A stretch of DNA of 64,000 bases, taken from Papaver somniferum. Lineage: Eukaryota; Streptophyta; Magnoliopsida; Ranunculales; Papaveraceae. The position numbers were made by a program, and so were the translations under genes. Location: the NCBI RefSeq assembly GCF_003573695.1, contig NW_020621936.1, forward strand, positions 9,610,001 to 9,674,000, written 5' to 3'. Under the pieces are notes generated by a model. That model was not told where the DNA came from, ran no database searches, and saw only the letters and a list, made by a program, of their open reading frames with translations. This document shows positions 22,715 to 34,806 of the stretch, in pieces; positions within the stretch are counted from its first letter, which is position 1; each line of letters opens with the position of its first letter.

Positions 22715-25700
22715 GGACATCATCAACAACATGTATGCTTCCTTTTTCTTTTGTTTTTTTTAATGTATTACAGATTATCAAAACAAACTAGAATTATCGT
22801 TTAAGTTTCCACCATACTGGATGTCCTCTTCAATTAATTGCAACCCATAGGTTTGTTTGTAGACCGATTAGGTATTGAAATTTGTTGGTTTTCTTTCTTT
22901 AATTGTTTGGGAATTTACGGATATGGCAACCTTATCTTCGTCTGCATCTTAACCAAAAACTGGCTATGGAAAATCTTCCAGTTTCTCACTCAATTTTAAT
23001 CAAAATTTCACCTCCTCAACTGATTTGTATATAAAAACTGTAGTTGCTGAGATCAATACAATACCTCAGAGCAATTTGCTGATGAATACCAATACTGCAG
23101 ATGATTGGTATTCATCTGTATTATCACGAGAGTACCTCAGAGACGTATGAACCCAATACATGCTACAACCCAGGGATTTACTATTAAAAGAAAAAGAAAA
23201 ATTTGCTGATGGTTATGGATAACTCTAATTAAAATTGGGGGTTAAATTTAATTGTATGTTGCATATGTTGCTAATGGTTATGTTTAACTCTAATCAACTT
23301 GGTATTTTCTGTTACGTAACTTGGCTTATATTTTGATTTGCCAGTGATCCATATCGGAAGCACAAAAAGCATTCCAGGAGAAGATATGTCCCGAGAAAGA
23401 AGTAACACAACTACAACTCACTGACGGTGATGAACATCATGGGCAACGAACCAATACATGTATGTTTACAAAATATCAGCATCCAAAATTACATGTGTCA
23501 GCTATCAGGGCTAAAGTATGATTTCGTGACTTAGATATATATGTAGTTTTGTGATTAACCTCATTTCTATTACGTTTGATTGTTGTCCGAATTGCCAGGG
23601 ATATCCGCTCATCCCAGAAAGCACGCCAAAGTAAGGTAGTGCAACAGCGCCAGAAGGTCTGTCCTTATACACTATATCTATACTATGTGTTTTCGCAACT
23701 AAGGAAGGTATCCTTAGTTAATGTATTTGTATCAGATATGGCTAAATCACGTGAAGAGGTTACAAAGTTAGAGAAGTACAGGGAGTTGGCCGCACATCAG
23801 ATCTTCAGAATCTGCTGTAAGGTATTTGAAAATAAGGTACATAAGCCCATTGCGATAAGTAAGAATCTTGAAGATGAAAGTATTTTTAAAAGAAGTAGAA
23901 ATTGAACACCTAAAATACTTGGAGATCATTAGTTGTGTATATCCCGGTTATTGTTTAAATTACTTATCTTAAAGATCATGCACTCTCTTAACCACATAGC
24001 ACGGAAGGTGGTAAACAAGTATGTATATTTCTATCTTTAGTAATGTCATATATTAGTGAATTCTAAATCTGATAGGATACGATTAACTACTAACTGCAAT
24101 TCATCAAGTTGAACGGTGCAGTTGGTGAGCTTTCTGAATAGAGTAAGTGGTCTAATGATGATAACAGGAGCGTCTAAGGTATCCATCTACTGAATATGAT
24201 TCTTAATTTGACGGAGCAAAAGAAGTAAGCCTACACTGCTTGCTCCAAGTTTGCAATTCCTTTCTTACAACAACACCTGATTCTCTTACTACCAACAGGT
24301 CTTCTCTTTCTCTCCCTCCCTCCCTCTAAGTTTAATATATATGTTACGTCATTATTTAGAGAATGTTCTTGATACCACTTAAACCATCTTAACCAGTTCA
24401 TCATTCTGGAACTTTTGATTGTTTCACATTAGTAGAAAGTTACATTGATTTGGAAGGATAAATGCTCTCTTCACCATAGGAAAATGCTTACTAGATTTAA
24501 AAGATGAGATAGCTTATTTGACTCCTCATAGTTGTTAATTGATTACCAGTAAATGGGAATTATTAAGATGGCCAGCATCTTCATACCTATGCAACTCCTA
24601 TAATAGTAAAATGCTTTGGTGAAGTCAAAACTTTATATGTAATCAAATATTGTTTTGTGTTTTCGTTTTTGGTAGTTATTTCATCAATTTACTTGGGCCA
24701 TCATGGAAAAATCTGCGAACATGATTTTATCAGTTATATCTAAATTCAAATTTGCACCTTATACATTCATCGAATGAAAATCCTTCTCGAGCTTATGTCG
24801 TATTGCTTAGATGGAAATCAGTGGGCTTTATTTGTCTACATTAGTCGATACATTATATCTTCTTTTAGCCTAATCAGTTTTGTGGTCTCGACATGACATA
24901 ATTTTGTTGCAATTGCAGCGTGAAGCATTGGATGGAAAATAGGTTGCAAAGAAAAAAAGTCTTTAGAGTACCAAATTCTGATTCTTCAATTAAGAGGTAC
25001 GTCTTTTCCATTTTGGCTTTACTTGATTGTGTTATTTTGAAGGAAAATAAGTTGTTGGTTGATTGGTATGGATTCCTTATGCAACAAACATACAGTCTTT
25101 GACCAATTTTTTGTTGTTGGCAGACTAGCTTTCTGGCGTTTGAATTATTATATGTCTTTCCGTGGCTTCTAATTTGGTAAGCTCTTTCATTAACTAGAAG
25201 AATAGTGGGATAGACACCTGTATGTTGTATTCCAAGCGAACCTATCACTACTACTAAGCACTTTCTACTAATGGTAAAATCCCCAAGATTGTACAGAAGC
25301 TGTTGAATGTGTTTCAGAGCAGTTTCATCACTAGGCATAGATTATATAGGAAATCAATCCAATTTCAATTTATTTTTTTTGGGTTTTCGGTTTCAGTTAG
25401 TAATCATGGATTTTTATTTTTTACCCGGACTTTATGAATGCGTGTGGGACCTGGGAAAGTGATAAATACCAGAAAGAGAGAAGGGAGACAATGAAGTTGT
25501 AGATGATTGTTCATTGGGTTACATGTTTAAAATTTTAGGTTTTTTGGATGTGGCTGATTAAATCTTCACATTTCCATCTTCTTAATTGTGTCTGATGTTG
25601 TTTTCGATGTAGTTTTGTAGTGGTTGTGCACTCTTATCAGCTTCCACCTCTGAATGGTAAACACGCTTTTCATCAGAACTGGATCGGTATTGCTCCCTGT

Positions 25701-26700
25701 CTGTAAATATCAAGATCTACTTCTTTCTCTAGGTAAAGATTAGCCCAAATATCTGTTAGTTGTCTATTCATCAAAATATCAAGATCTACATCTTTCTCCC
25801 TACCACATAAAGTTTCTCCTCTATATTCCCCATATAACGTTGGTAATCAAATTATTATCAGTTCAAAATCGTTATTTCGATTCTATGTTTGATTGTTTTC
25901 TATAAAATATTTTTTTGGATCCTCCTTTTATGATGTGTCCAAGCCTGCATATATATAGTTTTCTTTATATACACGTTCAATAGTTGCAAGTGTCTCAGCT
26001 GTTTTGTGATAGTAATTTGTCCATACTCAAAGTAGTGGAATTTGATGTTGGTTTCACATTGCAGAACACTAAAGTAGGTTTAAAGATATTAAGAGCTCTT
26101 ACTGAAGAAACAAAAGCAAAGAAAAAGTTATTTTATTTCCTCTTTCATTTTATTTTTATTCTTATTCGTGGTATAGATTGATTATTATAGTGTAAGCCGA
26201 ATTCCAAGTTACAAACACAAAATAGTACTAAGTAAGCTCATAGAACTTTAATCATTTTTTGGTAATTTATGCTAACTCTTTTCATTATAATCTGAAATGT
26301 AGACGAACGAGAGAACAAAGGGAGCACAAATGCAGAGGGAAGGAGGATTGGAGAAGTTGAGAATCAACCCAATTTCATAACCAAAAAGACCAAACAAAAT
26401 ATTGGGAATTTATCTTAAAGGAAGATGTCAGAAAGTAAAATCTTCATTGTATTTTTGGTTTCCTTTCACACCTCTCTCTTCACTGCCGTCTAGCATATTC
26501 TTGACTGTTTTCCTATTGATGAAATCCCAGGTGCAATCATTTCGGGCTTCTGATCATGGTTTTGAGTTCCTGTCTACTATTAAGTATAGAGTGAAAACGA
26601 AAAGGTCTTTCAATTCCATTTTTGTTAGTATTCATTTAAATCTCTATTTTAAACTCTCTTTATATTGTAGTTTGTCTTAGAAATTGGTGTAGGGAGAGAG
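22715..26700 (+). pseudogene. Possible decayed multi-exon gene, function unknown
   Basis: Several exon-like islands lie between splice-like sites: ATG 22715 followed by a GTATG donor; an island after TTTGCCAG at about 23345-23460; one after TTGCCAG at 23600-23657; one at 23739-23820 (MAKSREEVTKLEKYREL, charged and helical); 24920-24998 (REALDGK, stop, VAKKKSLE); 26071-26130 (NTKVGLKILRALTEETKAKK). The pieces look like parts of a charged, partly coiled protein, but frames do not join cleanly and stops occur. I do not recognise the family. Host gene relic and gene fragment captured by a transposon are both possible. Confidence 0.25.
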
Positions 26701-27530
26701 TTTAGTTAATTAGCTTCTTTACCAACAGGTAAGGCTAGATACAATATATATGCATGTAAAGAATAACAAGGCAGGTCTTGGTGGGAATACAATAGAGAAG
26801 AAAATGAAGCTGCTTCCTAAAATTCTGCCTGAGAGGAAAAATTGTGAGTCCCTCCCTCTCTCTCATTCTGTCAATTTTAATTGCTTCACATAACATTTTG
26901 AATGATTGCAGCTGGCTGATATTAGTTTTATGGAAACCAATGCCGAGTAGTAGCTGCTGCTCATGCCTCAACCTTTTATGAAATGACGTAGCCTGGATAA
27001 TTTATAAGAATATTATCTGTTTTATGTTTTTCGTTGTTCCTTAGAATCCAAAATCTCATGAGCAGATTAATCTGAATGATAAGTTTTTTCGTAATATATT
27101 TGTGATTTACATACTACTTCTAATTCGTCGTTGTTGGTGGTCTTTGGATAGTTAAATGATGATGAAAATCCTTTTAAAAGAATATTTTAATAGAGGTTAC
27201 GTAAAATTCATTTGTAATATTAACCACATCTTTTCTGTTTATAAATAAGATCAAGCATGGGTTGGATGTAAATGTAAAATTTTGTAAGAAATGGGCTTCC
27301 AAGACCATTAGTAATTAGCATCTACCAAGATTTCTGGCTCCCTGGCCATTAGCTATCAATTTTGTTCCGTATGTTCGTAAATATCTTAGAAACTAAGCTG
27401 ATTGATGTAGCTTCACCAATGGAGATTTACAATTACACAAGTTGCACACGACATCATGCATCTATCGTGAGTGTTAGTTGCCACGCTAATGTGGATGTTT
27501 TTCCTTTTATTGTAACTTATTAATGAGATC
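26701..27530. other. Spacer with no supported gene
   Basis: AT-rich, short frames only; nothing recognised. Confidence 0.55.
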
Positions 27531-27906
27531 CGTTGACATGGTTATATTGACATAATCTTCACATTTTAGCGCCATTTTTTCTACTGAGCCCAACCGATAA
27601 TAAATTTGAAGCTAATTTTTTGGTGACATGTTCCCCATATAAAATTCTACGTTCCTACCAAAAATGAGAGTATTCTGAAATACGAGACTTCGTCATCCAC
27701 AAATTTTAATTTTAACCGTTAATCTTCAACGGTTAATATCCAAAATCGTAGATTGCAGTTTTATACATCTCGGAATGCTCTCATTTTTGGTTGGAATGTA
27801 GAGACTTATAAAAAGAACATGTCACCAAAAAAATTAGCTTCAAATTTTTTACCGTTTGGGTTCAGTAAAAAAAACTATAACCATGTCACCAACATCGTTA
27901 CTTGAC
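27531..27906. mobile_element. Foldback/MITE-like element
   Basis: Two arms are imperfect reverse complements. The left arm holds GTTGACATGGTTAT, ACTGAGCCCAACCG, TTTGAAGCTAATTTTTTGG and CCAAAAATGAGAG; the right arm (about 27740-27906) holds their reverse complements in mirror order. The centre is a short perfect hairpin, TTAACCGTT and AACGGTTAA (27712-27736). No coding capacity. Size and structure fit a non-autonomous foldback transposon; the superfamily is not assigned. Confidence 0.75.
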
Positions 27907-29676
27907 CAAAAATATTTCGCCGACTACTAATTTGGGCAGGACAAGGTTTCATTTCCCGCGGGTCCATGGTCATGGAATTAGGGATCCAACATGCGACAAT
28001 TGTTGGTTTTATAATTTGGGGTTAGTCATCGTCGATGTAACTTGGGATATAATTATTTTAGCTTTTACAGGTACATGCATTTAGGGGTATCAAAGGACAT
28101 TCTAAAGAATCATAACAAATTACTTTATGCCCCCTTTGTCCATGGTGAGATAAAGGTTTAGGGTATTTCACGTAATTTAAGGAATATAGAGATATGAATT
28201 TTTTTTCCAGTCTATGTCCTTAATAAAAGTCTTTAAACATTAACAGTTATTCGTGCATTAAAAAAACACATAGTTCCAAGATACAATGCAAGAGTACTAT
28301 TGGTTTTGTGAAAATATGAAACCTTCAGGTATTAAGACTTGAAAATAGACTTAAACCTTCATCTAAAGTGGGACGAAGGGAGTACTACTTATAATTGCTT
28401 GCTAAGTTGATAAGGAGATATTTTGTAAAAGCGTGTAGAGTTTAATGTGTAAAATCATAGTTGTGGAACATGTAATTGATGCATTAGGGTCGTAGACTAA
28501 CCCAAAAACCATAAAAAAAAAACTGTCAATTGGCCTTTTGCATTTTGCCAAACGCGTCGACTAACGGTTGACTGATGTTGACCGTTTGTATTTTTTAAAA
28601 GGTTTTTATTTTTCCCTCTAAATCATCACCCAAATAATCTTCCCAATATAATCGTTCATCTCAATAACTGCTATATTCCACAAACGCACCCTACAACTTG
28701 GGCGCGATATTCTATCAGTTTAAGGTGTTAACTGGATAAGAGATGATGTCATTTAACTATTTCATATTTTGATAAAAAAATATACGGTCAAAGTCAGTTT
28801 ACGACTCAATGTAACTGCATGTTCAACGACCAAGATCCTAATTAATTATGCAAGCTAAACTGGAAGTATAGACGTATTGGTGTGTTAGTGTCACATTGTT
28901 GTAGTCCCTGCACTATATTACATGACTTTTGTGTAATCTCACCTTAACTTCACTAGGTTAGGCTCACAATCACATGTTAAGTTGATTAGTTAAGTAAATC
29001 ATATTTTGTCTGTTAAAAAAGACTATGATACTATACTTTTGAAGTAAAGCACCAATAATTAATTTTTGCATGGAGTTGACCCAATTCGAGCACTTCTCTG
29101 TATCATTCTCTAAGTATGTTGAAATATGTTACGTAGATAAAAAGTCACCTCATTTGTTTCTCCCTCATCGTTATCACCATTACGTACTAAACTAGACTAA
29201 CATGGACCATTTATTTTTTTGATTTCTCTGTTTCAGTCTCCATTAATGATGATCGGATTTAAAACTAATTATGGATAAATATTGATAAAATCAAATCAAG
29301 TGATGTATATTTTCTTTCAAGATATAATTTTTGGTGGAACTGTGCGTCTAAATATAAACTGATTCTATTAGTAATGATGTTATTACTAGGTGTTTACTGA
29401 TGTTGTAGATATATAGGTACCTGGAATGATGTAAGTTAATTATTGTATAATTGACTAAGTTATACATTGACTAAGTTGTAGTATTTTTTAATGCATTGCT
29501 ACAAAAAAAAAATACAGTATGTACACTTAAGACTATAAGGAGAGGTTCAACCGTAGGCGAAGTTTGATTGAGAAACCGAGTTTCCGGTTATGACTTGGAT
29601 ATAAAACTAGAAAATTTCCTAAATTGTATGAATTATAAACGAATAAAGGACTCTACATTTTTTTCCTAAATGGATA
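27907..29676. other. Spacer with no supported gene
   Basis: About 1.8 kb of AT-rich DNA without a recognisable gene or element, ending at the putative Helitron 5' end. Confidence 0.55.
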
Positions 29677-29713
29677 TCTATATATTCTCATTTCTATTAT
29701 GTTTTTCTAATAA

Positions 29714-30082
29714 TTGGAACAGTCAGAATATCTACGTACTCAAAAATTCGCGTTTAAAGGGAGTGAAGATAATAGAGAGGCTCATAGCCAGTGCATCCAC
29801 ACAAAGGTGAAACGGACTAATAGAATCCAAGTGCAACATCTCAAGAAATTCAAAAAACACCTTGAGGAAGAGTATAGAACCAACATCGACAAAATCTGGG
29901 ACAACAGAAGAATTAGACAATGTAAGTTTAACGGAACAACCAAAGAAAGTCTGTGGATAATAAAACACAAAACAAGGATGTATATATATTCTTTTAGGTT
30001 CAAAAAGGGATCAAAAATAGATATGCTTTTAGATTCAAAAAGGGATCCAAAAATCAGTTTATCCAATACAAATACGAGGTAA
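29714..30082 (+). pseudogene. Unrecognised lysine-rich frame at the array's left edge
   Basis: An open stretch of about 120 codons, basic and helical (HLKKFKKHLEEEY). Its second half (from 29911) is the part repeated in every unit (TTKESLWIIKHKTRM). It has no ATG at its first codon. The product is unknown; it may be part of the same Helitron protein as the helicase fragment downstream. Confidence 0.35.
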
Positions 30083-30242
30083 TGTTGCATTTTTATGCTG
30101 TATATGTTCATACAATTTTCCATGTTTACCGAGGAACTGTAAAAAATTATGGTCCTTTGTTTAAAACTAATTTTTATTATGACAAAAGTATATTATGCAT
30201 AAGATGCTGCTTCGAGAGAGTTGAAAAGTAACTTGGAAAGCG

Positions 30243-30734
30243 ATGGTATTATCAAATATAATAAACAGAAATATTACTGTGAAGATATTGAAGTGGAGAC
30301 ATCCAGGGATATTCAGCGTTAGAAATTTCATTGCTAAATTTCTAAATATAGCTCAATTTGACGAATTACCAGAACACGTTATCAACCTATGTATTGGATC
30401 CATAATAACTGTGATCCTAGATATAGATGACTACGGGTGGCTTCCTGAAGGTCCGGTGGCCAATGATGGTGATATATTTTCGGTAACAAAATTGACATAC
30501 GAATTTATAAAGGCCAAGATAATCAGGAGACACAATACTGGTGAAATAGTGTGTTTAAGAAGAGAAAAATCCTACGCAAACTGCGATACCTTAAATTTTG
30601 TGCTACAGAGAAACCAATTCCCCATTAAGATTACAAATATGAAGCTACAGATAATGGATTGGTCTGATATTAATCGAGGTTCTAAAATAGGACTTAAAAT
30701 TATCGTAGTTGTCTTCTTAATAAAAAAATATTAA
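30243..30734 (+). pseudogene. Helitron helicase C-terminal fragment, unit 1
   Basis: A 163-residue frame from ATG 30243, open in this unit. It resembles the part of Helitron Pif1-like helicases just before the last helicase motif: FLNIAQFDELPEHVI matches their FLN-x-L-x-F-SGLP-x-H stretch, VTKLTYEFIKAKII matches the region after NGTR, and FVLQRNQFPIKI matches the hallmark RRQFPI block. The following MTINKSQGQ motif is replaced by unrelated text, and Walker motifs are absent, so it cannot be an active helicase. The assignment is by remembered family pattern. Confidence 0.55.
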
Positions 30735-31101
30735 GAAGACACAACAATTTCATCCATTAAACAACAAAAGAATTAGACAATGTAAGTTTAAAGGAACAAC
30801 CAAAGAAAGTTTGTGGATAATAAAACACAAAACAAGGATGTATGGATACGCTTTTAGGTTCAAAAAGGGATCAAACATAGATATGCTTTTATGTTCGAAA
30901 AGGGATCCAAAATTCGGTTTACCAATACAAATACGAGGTAATGTTGTATTTTTATGCTGAATATGTTCATACATTTTGCCATGTTTACGGAGGAACTGTA
31001 AAAAATTATGTTTCTTTGTTTAAAACTAATTTTTATTATAACAAAAGTATATTATGCATAAGATGCTGCTTCGAGAGAGTTGAAAAGTAACTTGGAAAGC
31101 G

Positions 31102-31597
31102 ATGGTATTATCAAATATAATAAACAGAAATATTATTGTGAAGATATTGAAGTGGAGACATCCAGGGATATTCAACGGTACAAACTTCATTGCTAAATTC
31201 CTAAATATAGCTCAATTTGACGAATTACCAGAACACGTTATCAAACTATGTATTGGATCCATAATAACTGTGATCCTAGATATAGATGACGTACTACGGG
31301 TGGCTTCCTGAAGGACCGGTGGCCAATGCTGGTGATATACTTTCGGTAACAGAATTGACATACGAATTTATAAAGGCCAAGATAATCAGGGGACACAATA
31401 TTGGTGAAATAGTTTGTTCAAGAAGAGAAAAATCCTACGCAAACTGCGCCACCTTAAATTTTGTGCTACAAAGAAACCAATTCCCCATCAAGATTACAAA
31501 TATGAAGCTACAAATAATGGATTGGTCTGATATTAATCGAGGTTCTAAAATAGGACTTAAAATTATCGTAGTTGTCTTCTTAATAAAAATATATTAA
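31102..31597 (+). pseudogene. Helitron helicase fragment, unit 2
   Basis: Second copy of the fragment at 30243. A small insertion near 31290 (GATGACGTACTACGG instead of GATGACTACGG) shifts frame, splitting it into 31102-31311 and 31286-31597. Confidence 0.55.
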
Positions 31598-31962
31598 GAA
31601 GACAACAATTTCATCCATTAAACAACAGAAGAATTAGACAATGTAAGTTTAAAGGAACAACCAAAGAAAGTTTGTGGATGATAAAACACAAAACAAGGAT
31701 GTATGGATATGCTTTTAGGTTCAAAAAGGAATCAAAAATAGTTATGCTTTTAGGTTCAAAAAGGGATCCAAAAATCAGTTTACCAATACAAATACGAGGT
31801 AATGTTGCATTTTTATGCTGAATATGTTCATACATTTTGCCATGTTTACCGAGGAACTGTAAAAAATTATGTTCCTTTGTTTAAAACTAATTTTTATTAT
31901 GACAAAATTATATTATGCATAAGATGCTCCTTCGAGAGAGTTGAATAGTAACTTGGAAAGCG

Positions 31963-32415
31963 ATGGTATTATCAAATATAATAAACAGAAATATTACTGT
32001 GAAGATATTGAAGTGGAGACATCCAGGGATATTCGACGGTAGAAATTTCTTTGCTAAATTCCTAAATATAGCTCAATTTGACGAATTACCATAACACGTT
32101 ATAAAACTATGTATTGGATCCATAATAACTGTGATCCCAGATATAGATGACGTACTACGGGTGGCTTCCTGAAGGACCGGTGGCTAATACTGGTGATATA
32201 CTTTCGGTAACATAATTGACATACTAATTTATAAAGGCCAAGATAATCAGTGGACACAATATTGGTGAAATAGTTTGTTTAAGAAGAGAAAAATCCTACA
32301 CAAACTGCGCCACCTTAAATTTTGTGCTACAGAGAAACCAATTCCCATTAAGATTACAAATATGAAGCTACAAATAATGGATTGTTATGATATTAATCGA
32401 GGTTCTAAAATATGA
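31963..32415 (+). pseudogene. Helitron helicase fragment, unit 3
   Basis: Third copy. It shares the GACGTACTACGG insertion with unit 2 and has extra stops (for instance where CCAGAACACG reads CCATAACACG), so units 2 and 3 derive from one another. Confidence 0.5.
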
Positions 32416-32817
32416 CTTAAAATTATCGTAGTTATCTTCTTAATAAAAATATATTAAGAAGACACAACAATTTCATCCATTAAACAACAAAAGAATTGGA
32501 CAATGTAAGTTTAAGGGAACAACCAAAGAAAGTTTATGGATAATAAAACACAAAACAAGGATGTATGGATATGCTTTTAGGTTCAAAAAGGGATAAAAAA
32601 AAAATGCTTTTAGGTTCAAAAAGGGATCCAAAGTTTACCAATACAAATACGAGGTAATGTTGCATTTTTATGCTGAATATGTTCATACATTTTGCCATGT
32701 TTACCGAGGAACTGTAAAAAATTATGTTCTTTTGTTTAAAACTATTTTTTATTATGACAAAATTATATTATGCATAAGATGCTCCTTCGAGAGAGTTGAA
32801 AAGTAACTTGGAAAGCG

Positions 32818-33267
32818 ATGGTATTATCAAATATAATAAACAGAAATATAACTTTGAAGATATTGAAGTGGAGACATCCAGGGATATTCAACGGTAGAAA
32901 TTTCTTTGCTAAATTCCTAAATATAGCTAAACTTGACGAATTACCAGAACACATTATCAAACTATGTATTGGATCCATAATAAGTGTGATCCTAGATATA
33001 GATGACTACGGGTGGCTTCCTGAAGGACTGATGGCCAATTCTGGTGATATATTTTTGATAACATAATTGACATACAAATTTATAAAGGCCAAGATAATCA
33101 GGGGACACAATATTGGTGAAATAGTGTGTTTAATAAGAGAAAAATCCTACCCAAACTGCGATACCTTAAATTTTGTGCTACAGAGAAACCAATCCCCTAT
33201 TAAGATTACAAATATGAAGCTACAAATAATGGATTGGTCTGATATTAATCGAGGTTCTAAGATATGA
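32818..33267 (+). pseudogene. Helitron helicase fragment, unit 4
   Basis: Fourth copy. The GTAC insertion of units 2 and 3 is absent. A stop at 33064 splits it into 82 and 66 codons in the same frame. It lies in the shortest unit (about 850 bp). Confidence 0.5.
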
Positions 33268-33674
33268 CTTAAAATTATCGTAGTTGTCTTCTTAATAAAA
33301 GTATATTAAGAAGACAACAATTTCATCCATTAAACAACAAAAGAATTAGACAATGTAAGTTTAAAGGAACAACCAAAGAAAGTTTGTGGATAATAAAACA
33401 CAAAACAAGGATGTATGGATGTGCTTTTAAGTTCAAAAAGGGATCAAAAATAGATATGCTTTTAGGTTCAAAAAGGGATCCAAAAATCAGTTTACCAATA
33501 CAAATACGAGGTAATGTTGCATTTTTATTCTGAATATGTTCATACATTTTTCCATGTTTACCGAGGAACTGTAAAAAATTATGTTCCTTTGTTTAAAACT
33601 AATTTTTATTATGACAAAAGTATATTATGCATAAGATGCTGCTTCGAGAGAGTTGAAAAGTAACTTGGAAAGCG

Positions 33675-34190
33675 ATGGTATTATCAAATATAATAAACAT
33701 AAATATTACTGCGAAGATATATTGAAGTGAAGACATCCAGGGATATTCAGCGGTAGAAATTTCATTGCTAAATTCCTAAATATAGCTCAATTTGGCGTAT
33801 TACCAGAACACATTATCAAATTATGTATTGGATCCATAATAACTGTGATCCTAGATATAGATGACTACGGGTGGCTTCCTGAAGGACCGGTGGCCAATGC
33901 TGGAGATATATTTTCGGTAACAAAATTGACATAAAAATTTATAATGGCCAAGATAATCAGGGGACACGATATTGGTGAAATAATGTGTTTAAGAAGAGAA
34001 AAATCCTACGCAAACTGCGCCACCTTAAATTTTGTGTTACAGAGAAACCAATTCCTCATTATGATTACAAATATGGAGCTACAAATAATGGATTTGATCT
34101 GATATTAATCTACGAAATCTCTAGATTGACATGTCCCACAAGATATATTTTTATTAAGAAGACAACTACGATGATTCTAATCCTATTTTA
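33675..34190 (+). pseudogene. Helitron helicase fragment, unit 5 (truncated, rearranged end)
   Basis: Fifth copy with small indels (an extra AT near 33720) and stops. Its end is replaced from about 34095 by other sequence that includes an inverted piece of the unit. Confidence 0.5.
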
Positions 34191-34206
34191 GAACCTCGAT
34201 TAATTT
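34150..34206 (-). repeat. Inverted piece of the 858-bp unit
   Basis: From ATTAAGAAGACAACTACGAT to CCTCGATTAAT this is the reverse complement of the unit segment that reads ATTAATCGAGGTTC...GTTGTCTTCTTAAT (for example 31533-31585), with a few changes. A weaker copy of the surrounding text recurs at about 34495-34625. Confidence 0.75.
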
Positions 34207-34776
34207 CAATTTTAATTAGAATTACGTCAACTATGATTGAAATATAAGTTATTAGGATAAGATTTGATTATTTATATGAAACCTTATATTCTTATTAACG
34301 TAGTTTTTAATTTAGAGTTTTATGACTGTGTTTTGAGTTATCCAAATCTTCTATCTGCTATAATTATTGTTTTAGTTGACATTATAAATTCAATTACTAT
34401 AACTATGATTTGTGCGAAATAAGGATTCTATAAATATCACAAATATTAGGGATTCAACACTAGGGTTACCAATTCCCGATTAAAATTACAAACATGAGGG
34501 ATTCTACAAATATTGGTTTACTCTGATATTAATTTACAAAATCTCTAAATAAACATATCTCACAAATATATTTTAACACCTACTTTAAAACCTCGATTAA
34601 TTTCAATTTTAACTAGGATTGTTTAGTAATTATATTATATAAAGCCATTATTTATTTTACTATACAATGTAAAATACGAGTTTAAATTCTTTTTTCTATG
34701 TCCATATACTTTTGTTTTCAAATAATCAAATACTTAAGAAAACTTCATTTACGTGGATATAAAAGCAGAGATTGAG

Positions 34777-34806
34777 CCGGGGCCGTAAGGCCCCGGTGAT
34801 ACCTAG
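34777..34806 (+). other. Helitron 3' terminal hairpin and CTAG end
   Basis: Perfect 8-bp stem with a GTAA loop, then TGATAC and CTAG|T. In Helitrons this hairpin stops rolling-circle transfer. Confidence 0.75.

Larger units (their letters stand above)
29911..34190 (+). repeat. Tandem array, five ~858-bp units
   Basis: Taking the phrase AATTAGACAATGTAAG as reference, units begin at 29911, 30771, 31632, 32494 (AATTGG variant) and 33344, giving spacings of 860, 861, 862 and 850. The last unit is incomplete. Units are highly similar, so the array is young. Each contains a coding-like part and a TTCTTAATA/TATTAAGAA hairpin near its end. Confidence 0.92.
29677..34806 (+). mobile_element. Probable non-autonomous Helitron
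   Basis: The 3' end is diagnostic: a GC-rich hairpin CCGGGGCC-GTAA-GGCCCCGG (34777-34796), six bases, then CTAG at 34803-34806 followed by T. This is the Helitron hairpin plus CTRR signature inserted before T. A fitting 5' end is TCTATATATTCTC at 29677, preceded by A, giving A|TC...CTAG|T. Inside are tandem copies of a fragment resembling the Pif1-like Helitron helicase. No Rep domain or full helicase is present, so it would need help in trans. The 5' end is less certain than the 3' end. Confidence 0.72.

Noticed and set aside
29911..34190. The tandem array considered as a centromeric satellite
   Set aside because: Only five units, each with coding-like helicase text, and bracketed by Helitron ends.
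34771..34806. A GC-rich hairpin first taken as a transcription terminator
   Set aside because: There is no T-run after it, this is a plant genome, and CTAG|T at the right distance fits a Helitron end better.
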